The notes under the pieces were generated by a model. That model was not told the DNA's origin. It searched no databases and saw only the letters and a list, made by a program, of their open reading frames with translations. This document shows positions 57,552 through 64,000 of a DNA stretch of 64,000 bases, one piece after another; the stretch's first letter is position 1, and each line of letters opens with the position of its first letter. This DNA is from Gallionellales bacterium GWA2_54_124 (GTDB taxonomy: Bacteria; Pseudomonadota; Gammaproteobacteria; Burkholderiales; Gallionellaceae). The translations under genes were made by a program, and so were the position numbers. The stretch spans positions 1 to 64,000 of the forward strand of contig MGWO01000006.1 of assembly GCA_001801025.1 (NCBI GenBank), in the 5' to 3' direction.

Positions 57552-58148
57552 ATGCCGGCCATGACCACCGCACATATTTTATTGATCGATGACCATGCCA
57601 TGTTCCGTAGCGGACTGCGCATGGTGCTGAATGCCGGAATACCTGACTCGGTGATATTGGAAGCTAACTCAATCGAGAGCGTGGGCGACGAAAAAAGAGT
57701 GGATGTCGTTGTACTGGACATCAAATTACCCGGCACTAGCGGCATGGAGGGGATTGCCCGGATCAAACAAAAATGGCCTCAGACGCCGGTGTTGATGCTG
57801 TCTTCGCTGGATACGCCGGAAACGGTAAAGCTCGCGTTTGCACACGGCGCGACAGGATTTATATCTAAGGCCGAGACGGCAGAACGGATCATCGAAGCGA
57901 TCACTCAGGCCTTGTGTGATATTTCGGTCTGTGAAGCGGGCTGTACACGGCCGAAACGTTTGACGATCCGTCAGCACGAGGTGCTCGATCTGCTGGGGCA
58001 GGGGCTGTCGAATAAGCTGATTGCCCGGCAGTTTTCGCTTTCCGAAAATACCGTGCGCAGACATGTACAGGACATCCTCGAATTTTTTCAGGTCGCAAGC
58101 CGTGCGGAGGCGGTGTGCGCTGCGCGTCGCCAAGGTCTGCTCCATTGA
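57552..58148 (+). CDS. LuxR-type response regulator
   Basis: 198 residues. A receiver domain (DDHAMFRSGLRMVL, phospho-aspartate in VVLDIKLPG, switch lysine in ISKAE) and a LuxR/NarL-type HTH (RQHEVLDLLGQGLSNKLIAR, then SENTVRRHVQDIL). A short 44-base leader separates it from operator copy C. It overlaps the open frame of the kinase gene, and the two are evidently a pair. It may act on the TGGTC palindrome, but this is inference. Confidence 0.92.
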   Translation: MPAMTTAHILLIDDHAMFRSGLRMVLNAGIPDSVILEANSIESVGDEKRVDVVVLDIKLPGTSGMEGIARIKQKWPQTPVLMLSSLDTPETVKLAFAHGATGFISKAETAERIIEAITQALCDISVCEAGCTRPKRLTIRQHEVLDLLGQGLSNKLIARQFSLSENTVRRHVQDILEFFQVASRAEAVCAARRQGLLH

Positions 58149-58156
58149 GGGCGTTG

Positions 58157-59941
58157 ATGCGAATACAAAATCCGTTGCAGCTTGCTGAAGGGCGCATTCT
58201 GGTTGAGCAGTTGCGGCTTTTGCTCGGCCATGTGAATGGCTTAGTGGTTATCGCCTGTATCTTGTTTATCCTGATGGCGTGGCTGTTGACGAACGACAAC
58301 AATCAGGTGCAATTGTGGGTGTGGTGTGCAATAGCGATCTTGTCTCGTTTGAATCTAGGCGCTTATGCGCGGCGGAATCTTGCCACAGGGCTTTGCCCGG
58401 AGCGGGGGCATCGGCTGGTATGGACGCTGATTGCTTTGCAAATTGCCGATGGGGTCATCATGGGCGCACTGGCCTGGATTACGCTGGATTCGACCTCTGT
58501 TGCCGGCAGTATCATGGTTATCGCAGTGCTGTCGAGCAGCTTAGGCAGCGCCATGTCCCAGCTGTCGCCCGTGCTGCCGGTATTTATTGTTAAGGCGACC
58601 GTGATGCTTGCCATGTTGTCCTCCAAGCTTTGGCTGATGGACAATACAAATTACAAAGGCTTGGGTATTGTCGGAATTTTGTATTTGATCAGCATCCTGA
58701 TGCAGGGGCGAGACAGCGCGAGCGCGACCCGTCAGGCAATCGAGCTGCGTTTCGAAAATCTCGACTTGCTCGAAAAGCTGCGCATCGAGACCGACAACGC
58801 TCAGGCCGCACATCTCAAGGCGGAGCTGGCAAGGCAGGAGGCCGAAGATGCGAATGCGGCCAAGTCAAAATTTCTGGCCGCGGTGAGTCACGATCTGCGT
58901 CAGCCTATCCATGCGCAAGGCTTGTTTCTCGGTGCACTGGCACTGACTAAGCTCGATGCGCACCAGCAGGAAATTATGTCGAATGCCAGTGCCGCCTCAA
59001 AATCATCGGTGGAAATGTTAAATACCCTGCTCGACTTTTCGCGTATCGAAGCCGGTGTGATACAGCCGGATTATCAGTCGTTTTGCCTGCAACCGCTGCT
59101 CAATAAGATAGAAAGAGAATTCGTCTCACAAGCAGATGCCAAGGGTATCGTCTATCGTTCGCGTGAAACCTCTGTCGCGGTATATTCCGACCCGATGCTG
59201 GTGGAGTTGATTCTGCGCAATCTGGTGTCGAATGCGATTCGCTACACGGAGCGGGGCGGCGTGTTGGTGGCCTGCCGGAAAAAAGGGGCTGAGATCGTGC
59301 TTGAAATATGGGATACCGGTGTCGGAATCGCACTCGTTCATCAGCAGGCGGTGTTTCGCGAATTTCTTCAGCTGTCTAACCCGGAGCGCGATCGTCAAAA
59401 GGGACTCGGCTTGGGGCTCGCTATCGTACATAGTCTGGCTCGCGTACTCAAACTTGAATTGTCTTTGTCTTCCCGTCCCGGGGTCGGCAGCGTGTTTCGT
59501 CTGTCGTTGCCTGTTGCAGCGGATATTTCGTCCGTTGAGGAAACGCACTTTGACGACTCGGGGGCGCAGTTGAAGGGGATGTCTGTGCTGGTGATTGAGG
59601 ACGATGATATTGTGCGCAACGGCATGCGGATACTGGTGCGCGACTGGGGCGGCAACTGCGATACGGCGGGTTCTATTGAGGAGGCGCTCGAACTTGCGCA
59701 GCGTCATGCGCCGGACGTTGTTATTTGCGATTATCGTTTGCGTGAACACAGGACGGGGATACAGGCGATACAAGCCTTGAGGGATCTGCTGGGCGACTCA
59801 TTTTCGGTGCTGCTGATTACGGGCGATACCGCGCCTGATCGATTAAGGGAAGCTCTCGCCAGCGGTATTCCACTGTTGCATAAACCGGTTCTTCCTAATC
59901 AGCTGTATCAAAAAATAGTAGAAATTTCAAAAAAACGCTGA
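58157..59941 (+). CDS. Hybrid histidine kinase with receiver domain
   Basis: 594 residues. Six predicted membrane helices (about 25-190) with almost no external loops, a coiled coil, HisKA with SHDLRQPIHAQGLFLGAL, HATPase_c with NLVSNAIRYTERGG, WDTGVGIA and GLGLGLAIVHSLA, and a C-terminal receiver (VIEDDDIVRNG, ICDYRLREHRTG). No separate sensor domain, so it may sense the membrane state. Start: ATG 58157, just after the regulator stop; the frame is open from 58115, where it would overlap. Confidence 0.9.
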   Translation: MRIQNPLQLAEGRILVEQLRLLLGHVNGLVVIACILFILMAWLLTNDNNQVQLWVWCAIAILSRLNLGAYARRNLATGLCPERGHRLVWTLIALQIADGVIMGALAWITLDSTSVAGSIMVIAVLSSSLGSAMSQLSPVLPVFIVKATVMLAMLSSKLWLMDNTNYKGLGIVGILYLISILMQGRDSASATRQAIELRFENLDLLEKLRIETDNAQAAHLKAELARQEAEDANAAKSKFLAAVSHDLRQPIHAQGLFLGALALTKLDAHQQEIMSNASAASKSSVEMLNTLLDFSRIEAGVIQPDYQSFCLQPLLNKIEREFVSQADAKGIVYRSRETSVAVYSDPMLVELILRNLVSNAIRYTERGGVLVACRKKGAEIVLEIWDTGVGIALVHQQAVFREFLQLSNPERDRQKGLGLGLAIVHSLARVLKLELSLSSRPGVGSVFRLSLPVAADISSVEETHFDDSGAQLKGMSVLVIEDDDIVRNGMRILVRDWGGNCDTAGSIEEALELAQRHAPDVVICDYRLREHRTGIQAIQALRDLLGDSFSVLLITGDTAPDRLREALASGIPLLHKPVLPNQLYQKIVEISKKR

Positions 59942-60116
59942 AGGTGGCGCGCCGGAATGTTAAATTTCATCGGTACAATGGCGTTTGCGTTGTAGACTGA
60001 GCGCCTGTGTACGCATTTGAGAGGGATTCAAATTGCGTTAGATTAAACCGCCGGTTTGATTTGCTGTTTTATTTTTTCTGTCGTATTCCCGTAACAGGTT
60101 GACCTTAGTGATTTAA
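59942..60116. other. Intergenic region at the right edge of the signalling block
   Basis: 175 bases between the kinase gene and rimI. TACAAT near 59,975 is a possible -10, and AAACC-GCC-GGTTT (60045-60057) followed by a T-rich stretch could be a weak terminator. Nothing like an attachment site or an IS end is visible. Confidence 0.4.
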
Positions 60117-60569
60117 ATGAGAACGATGACTTTGGCGGATCTCGACGCCGTCCTGACCGTTGAGCAGGACGTGCAGGCCTATCCGTGGACGCGCGGTAAT
60201 TTCAGCGATGCACTGAACTGCGGCTATCTGTGTTTTATAGATGAGTTGGCGGGCGAAGTGCGCGGCTACGCGGTGCTGATGCCGGGAGTGGGGGAGGCTG
60301 AATTGCTCACGATTGGAGTCGCATTGGCACATCAGCGCAAGGGATTGGGCCGATTGATGCTCGTTGAATTGTTAAGGATGGCGGCTGAGAAACAGTTGTC
60401 ACGGGTTTTTCTCGAAGTGAGAGCGTCTAACAGGGCGGCGATTGCCCTGTATTTGCGCGCAGGGTTCGCGCAAATTGGTTTGCGGCGCGGGTATTACCGG
60501 AATGCGGCAGGCAGTGAGGATGCGTTAGTGATGGCATGCGACAATTTTTCAGGTGAAAAAAATGGATAG
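60117..60569 (+). CDS. rimI: Ribosomal protein S18-alanine N-acetyltransferase
   Basis: 150 residues, GNAT fold: ELLTIGVALAHQRKGLGRLM contains the acetyl-CoA pyrophosphate loop (QRKGLG), followed by EVRASNRAAIALYLRAGF, characteristic of RimI. It acetylates the N-terminus of S18. It normally stands next to tsaB; here tsaB is 20 kb upstream. The C-terminus overlaps the udg start by eight bases. Confidence 0.92.
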   Translation: MRTMTLADLDAVLTVEQDVQAYPWTRGNFSDALNCGYLCFIDELAGEVRGYAVLMPGVGEAELLTIGVALAHQRKGLGRLMLVELLRMAAEKQLSRVFLEVRASNRAAIALYLRAGFAQIGLRRGYYRNAAGSEDALVMACDNFSGEKNG

Positions 60570-61494
60570 GCGCGAGGCAATGCTGCGCGAATTGAATCTG
60601 TATCCTGTGTGGGTACGGCGCGATCCCGCGCCGAGTGATCAGCCTGTTGCTGAAAGCGCGGTGAATGCGGCACCGGTTGATGCAGTTGAGGCAGTTGAGG
60701 CAGTTGAGGCAGTTGAGGCAGTTGAGGCAGTTGAGGCAGTTGAGGCAGTTGAGGCAGTTGAGCCGTCGTTTGTGTCTGATGCCGTGACGGTTAGCCAGTA
60801 TGCCGCTGAGATAATCGAGGCTCAGGTGCCTGTCGCCGACCTGTTTGCCAGCGATTTTCAATCCGCCACGCTGGGTGACGCAGCAGACAACTCATTGCGC
60901 GAGTTTCAGCTCAAAAATTCAGGGGGGCTGTTAGGCGCGACCGACTGGCCGGAGCTTCAGCAAAAAGTACAGGAATGTGCAGACTGTAAGTTGCGTGCCG
61001 AATGTACGCAACCGGTATTCGGGACGGGGGATCTGCATGCGCGCTGGCTGTTTGTCGGTGAGGCGCCCGGTGCTGAGGAAGATGAGCGTTGTGAGCCCTT
61101 TGTCGGGGCATCGGGACGACTGCTGGACAATATGCTGTTGGCGATCGGTTTGCAGCGCAGCGAGGTCTATCTGGCCAATGTGATTAAGTGCAGGCCAACG
61201 GATGACCGGCATCCTCATGTTGGCGAGATTGCTGCCTGTCTGCCGTATTTGAAGCGCCAGATTGGTTTGCTGCAGCCCGCAGTGATTGTCGCGCTAGGCA
61301 AGACGGCAGCCTCTGCGCTCTTGGAGACGGATGCGACGATTGCCAGTTTGCGGGGGAGTGTGCATGACTACAAAGGGATTCCGCTGGTGGTAACTTACCA
61401 TCCGGCTTATTTATTGCGTAGTCCGCTGGAAAAAGCGCGCGCCTGGCAAGATTTATGTCTGGCGGTGCAAACGATGGAGGGTTGTTCTGGTTAG
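60562..61494 (+). CDS. Family 4 uracil-DNA glycosylase
   Basis: 310 residues from ATG 60562. The first 130 residues are a variable, acidic extension containing nine AVE repeats, then the catalytic domain: CADCKLRAEC (cluster cysteines), FVGEAPGAEEDERCEPFVG, VIKCRPTDDRHP and VVTYHPAYLLR near the end. It removes uracil from DNA and carries a 4Fe-4S cluster. Coupled to rimI. An upstream GTG at 60553 is possible but less likely. The 3' end overlaps the convergent transporter gene by four bases. Confidence 0.94.
   Translation: MDRREAMLRELNLYPVWVRRDPAPSDQPVAESAVNAAPVDAVEAVEAVEAVEAVEAVEAVEAVEAVEPSFVSDAVTVSQYAAEIIEAQVPVADLFASDFQSATLGDAADNSLREFQLKNSGGLLGATDWPELQQKVQECADCKLRAECTQPVFGTGDLHARWLFVGEAPGAEEDERCEPFVGASGRLLDNMLLAIGLQRSEVYLANVIKCRPTDDRHPHVGEIAACLPYLKRQIGLLQPAVIVALGKTAASALLETDATIASLRGSVHDYKGIPLVVTYHPAYLLRSPLEKARAWQDLCLAVQTMEGCSG
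60682..60762 (+). repeat. Nine perfect copies of a 9-bp repeat inside udg
   Basis: GCAGTTGAG is repeated nine times without a single change, encoding (Ala-Val-Glu)9 in the non-catalytic N-terminal extension. Because the unit is nine bases, changes in copy number keep the frame. Confidence 0.97.
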
Positions 61495-62729
61495 GTTTTG
61501 CCGGAATCCTGATCGTGGCCGTGCCGTTTATACAGCACGGTCATGATGCCAGAGAGCATCAGGCCAAACACCAGAATAATGATGTAGATGGAAAACTGCA
61601 GCTTTTCCATCACGGCATACAGCGCCAGCATCGCGAAGATGCTCAGGTTTTCGTTGAAATTCTGCACGGCGATCGAGCTGCCTGCACCCATCAGAAGGTG
61701 GCCGCGATGTTGCAGCAGCGCATTCATCGGTACCACAAAATAGCCGCCCATGGCGCCGATAACGATCAGCAGCAGGATGGCGAGCGTGCTGTCGGTGACC
61801 GGGATCATGAACAGGACGACGATACCCATTGCGATGCCGATCGGCAGTACTCTCACCGAATTTTCCAGTTTGACAAATTTAGCCGCCAGCACTGAACCGA
61901 TCGCGATGCCGATCGCAACCCAGGCGGTGAGCTTGGCGGCAGTGGCGATGTCGTAGTGCAGCGCGACGGCAGCCCAGCCCAGCACGATCAGGCGCAAGGT
62001 CGCACCAGTCCCCCAGAATAAAGTGGTTACGGCCAGTGATACGCGGCCTAACGGATCTTTCCAGAGCAGTTTGAAGTTATGCCAGAACTCGGAGAGCAGG
62101 AAAATCGGATTGTGGCTCAGCGGTTTGTGATCGAGTGCGACGCGCGGGATATACAGATTGAAAAGGGCCGCTAAAAAGTAAATCAGCACGATAGCTGCGA
62201 TGGCCAGTTCAGGCGAGGTGTCGATGCCGGTGTTGATGAAGGGTACGTCCCACCATTGCAACAGGGGGCCGCCTATGTTCGGGCTGATCAGCACGCCGCC
62301 GACCACGGCACCCAGCACGATGGCCAGAACAGTCAGACCTTCCATCCAGCTGTTGGCCAGCACGAGTTTTTCGGGCGGCAGATATTCGGTGAGGATGCCG
62401 TATTTTGCAGGCGAGTAGGCTGCAGCGCCGAGGCCTACCAGTCCGTAGGCCAGCAGCGGATTGACGCCGAGCAGCATGGCGATGCAGCCCATGATTTTGA
62501 TGTTGTTGCTGACAAACATCACGCGCCCTTTGGGCAGCGAGTCGGCAAACGCGCCGACGAAGGGTGCTAATACGATGTAGGAGAAAATGAAGGCTTCCTG
62601 CAGTACAGGGGTATGCCAGCTGGGCGCCTGCAGGTCTTTGAGCAGTGCAATTGCGGCAAACAACAACGCATTGTCTGCGAGCGCTGACAGGAATTGCGCC
62701 GCGAGTATGATGTAGAAGCCGATATTCAT
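61491..62729 (-). CDS. lplT: Lysophospholipid transporter, LplT-like
   Basis: 412 residues, MFS with twelve helices. FYIILAAQFLSALADNALLF, then SPAKYGILTEYLPPEKLVLAN and NALLQHRGHLLMGAGSSIAV are typical of LplT, which flips lysophospholipids inward for re-acylation. The acyltransferase Aas, fused or adjacent in some relatives, is not present here. It converges on the udg gene and overlaps its end by four bases. Confidence 0.9.
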   Translation of the reverse strand: MNIGFYIILAAQFLSALADNALLFAAIALLKDLQAPSWHTPVLQEAFIFSYIVLAPFVGAFADSLPKGRVMFVSNNIKIMGCIAMLLGVNPLLAYGLVGLGAAAYSPAKYGILTEYLPPEKLVLANSWMEGLTVLAIVLGAVVGGVLISPNIGGPLLQWWDVPFINTGIDTSPELAIAAIVLIYFLAALFNLYIPRVALDHKPLSHNPIFLLSEFWHNFKLLWKDPLGRVSLAVTTLFWGTGATLRLIVLGWAAVALHYDIATAAKLTAWVAIGIAIGSVLAAKFVKLENSVRVLPIGIAMGIVVLFMIPVTDSTLAILLLIVIGAMGGYFVVPMNALLQHRGHLLMGAGSSIAVQNFNENLSIFAMLALYAVMEKLQFSIYIIILVFGLMLSGIMTVLYKRHGHDQDSGKT

Positions 62730-62825
62730 TAAATCTGACGTATTTTTTATCAGGGCGATTTATATCATGAAAGTATCCCCCCTGCTATCATTACATCTTT
62801 CGAATATAGCCAAAGCCTACGATTC

Positions 62826-63887
62826 ATGCCGCGTCCCATACAAGCACTCATCGATCAGAATGCGCTCGAAAACAATTTACATGTCGCGCGCCGTGCGGCG
62901 TCATCGCGCATCATGGCCGTTATCAAGGCCGATGGCTATGGACACGGGCTGTTGCGCGTAGCCGAAGCGTTGGCGGCGGCAGAGGGGTTCGCGCTGCTCG
63001 ATATACAGGACGCCGTGCGTTTGCGGGAAGCCGGCTATCGCCAGACGATATTGCTGCTCGAAGGTTTTTTTGATGCGGCCGATCTGGAACTGATTGCCGC
63101 CTACGAGCTCACGACGGTGATACACAGCGAGTGGCAGATCGCGTTGCTCGACGCCTATCCGGGGCGCGGGGCTCTCGATGTCTGGCTTAAAGTGAACAGC
63201 GGCATGCACAGGCTGGGTTTTTCACCTGAAGGAGTGGGTGCCGCAATGGCGTCGTTGCGTCGTCATGTTGCGGTGCGCGAAATCACGTTAATGAGTCATT
63301 TTTCTCATGCCGATGAGCCGCGCGGTGTGTCAGCGCAACTGGCGCTGATCAACGAGATTGCCGCAGAATATCGGGTGGCGCGCAGTCTGGCTAATTCGGC
63401 CGCATTGCTGCGTTATCCGGCAACTCATGGCGACTGGGTACGCCCCGGGATCATGTTATACGGCGCATCTCCGTTTGCCGACACCAGTGCACAGCAATTG
63501 GGATTGAAGCCGGTCATGACGCTATCGAGTCGGATTATCGCCATTCAGAATTTACAGGCCGGCGACGAAATCGGTTATGCAGGTCAGTTCCGTGCGGACA
63601 GGGCTATGCGTATCGGTGTGGTCGCCTGCGGTTATGCGGACGGCTACCCGCGTCACGCGCCCAACGGCACGCCCGTGCTGGTCGACGGGTGCAAAACGCA
63701 GTTGCTCGGGCGTGTTTCAATGGATATGCTGTGTGTCGATTTGACCGCTCTGCCGCATAGCGGCGTCGGGGCAGAGGTGACGCTGTGGGGGCAGGGGGTG
63801 CCGGTTGAAACGGTTGCTGCTGCTGCGGGTACCATCAGCTATGAGCTGATGTGTGGGCTGACGGCACGTGTGCCTGTCCGGCTGTAA
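62826..63887 (+). CDS. alr: Alanine racemase
   Basis: 353 residues. The PLP lysine is K34 in AVIKADGYGHG; WLKVNSGMHRLGF, SNSAALL-like stretch (LANSAALLRYP) and the second active-site block GYAGQFRAD with the catalytic tyrosine follow. It makes D-alanine for peptidoglycan. It is divergent from lplT, with 96 bases between. lplT-alr adjacency is common in betaproteobacteria. Confidence 0.96.
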   Translation: MPRPIQALIDQNALENNLHVARRAASSRIMAVIKADGYGHGLLRVAEALAAAEGFALLDIQDAVRLREAGYRQTILLLEGFFDAADLELIAAYELTTVIHSEWQIALLDAYPGRGALDVWLKVNSGMHRLGFSPEGVGAAMASLRRHVAVREITLMSHFSHADEPRGVSAQLALINEIAAEYRVARSLANSAALLRYPATHGDWVRPGIMLYGASPFADTSAQQLGLKPVMTLSSRIIAIQNLQAGDEIGYAGQFRADRAMRIGVVACGYADGYPRHAPNGTPVLVDGCKTQLLGRVSMDMLCVDLTALPHSGVGAEVTLWGQGVPVETVAAAAGTISYELMCGLTARVPVRL

Positions 63888-63899
63888 CGGGAAGATGAT

Positions 63900-64000
63900 A
63901 TGAACGATAAATTTCAGCCGGTTAAAGCTGCCGACATTCCCCTGGGGATTCCGCTGGCCTGGTCGGTATACGATAAGCTCGGTCACTTATTGCTGCGCGA
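63900..64000 (+). CDS. Unrecognised gene, 5' end only
   Basis: 33 codons before the window ends: MNDKFQPVKAADIPLGIPLA and onward to LGHLLLR. GGGAAG precedes the ATG. The pattern VKAADIPLGIPLAWSVYD followed by G-x-LLLR resembles N-termini seen ahead of c-di-GMP-related PilZ or HD-GYP domains, but this is too short to decide. It follows alr by 12 bases. Confidence 0.6.
   Translation, partial: MNDKFQPVKAADIPLGIPLAWSVYDKLGHLLLR

Noticed and set aside
60045..60057. AAACC-GCC-GGTTT as a strong terminator at the right edge of the block
   Set aside because: A five-pair stem is weak and the T-rich stretch is some distance away; noted only as a possibility.
1..64000. CRISPR arrays, rRNA genes, intact IS elements or prophage genes
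   Set aside because: None was seen: no regularly spaced repeats apart from the udg microsatellite and the pentapeptide gene, and no transposase or phage-type proteins among the open frames.

Overview
The window reads as chromosomal DNA of a betaproteobacterium, most likely of the Nitrosomonadales/Gallionellaceae type. The reasons are the tuf-S10-spc-alpha ribosomal block with infA between secY and rpmJ, overlapping birA-coaX, the hda neighbourhood, and the class of paired hybrid kinase and LuxR-type regulator. Genus and species cannot be fixed from the sequence alone.

Layout. 1-14,200: the end of tuf, then complete S10, spc and alpha operons with three recognisable promoters and a strong terminator after rplQ. 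14,264-18,868: cysK, ychF, birA, coaX and a SPOR-domain membrane protein. 18,906-20,525: a tRNA gene with a CAT anticodon, followed by a decayed type I restriction-modification locus (hsdM, rhuM-like and hsdR fragments joined by deletions). 20,649-21,390: two tandem 31-residue membrane-peptide genes too short for ordinary gene callers, and a structured leader ahead of a chemoreceptor. 21,391-25,662: chemoreceptor, miaB, ybeY, corC. 25,678-31,834: a cation antiporter, then pflB-pflA-OFA transporter (pyruvate formate-lyase, its activase and a probable formate or anion exchanger). 32,097-40,305: perM-like, hda, a HAD phosphatase, a 62-residue protein, mfd, ispD-ispF, tsaB.

40,327-59,941 is the unusual part. 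About 20 kb of signalling and envelope genes lies between tsaB and rimI, which normally sit together in betaproteobacteria (tsaB-rimI-udg). The block holds a periplasmic-sensing GGDEF/EAL protein, a SulP transporter fused to STAS and cyclic-nucleotide domains, a stand-alone cyclic-nucleotide-binding protein, an exported YHYH protein, a TAXI-type binding protein, a TPR-secretin lipoprotein with no secretion-system partners, an exported pentapeptide-repeat protein, a cNMP-like/GGDEF protein, a TPR/beta-barrel-FecR-CHASE2 cyclase operon, and a response regulator with a hybrid kinase. A palindrome TGGTC-N6-GACCA occurs three times here. At two copies (ahead of the YHYH gene and the response regulator) a -10-like hexamer follows at a spacing that would suit an activator site near -41; at the third (ahead of the cNMP protein) that hexamer is weak. 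My reading, which is inference, is a co-regulated cAMP and c-di-GMP controlled envelope system not described as a unit.

60,117-64,000: housekeeping order resumes with rimI, family 4 uracil-DNA glycosylase (with a 9-bp x 9 in-frame microsatellite), an lplT-like transporter, alr, and the start of an unrecognised gene cut by the window edge.
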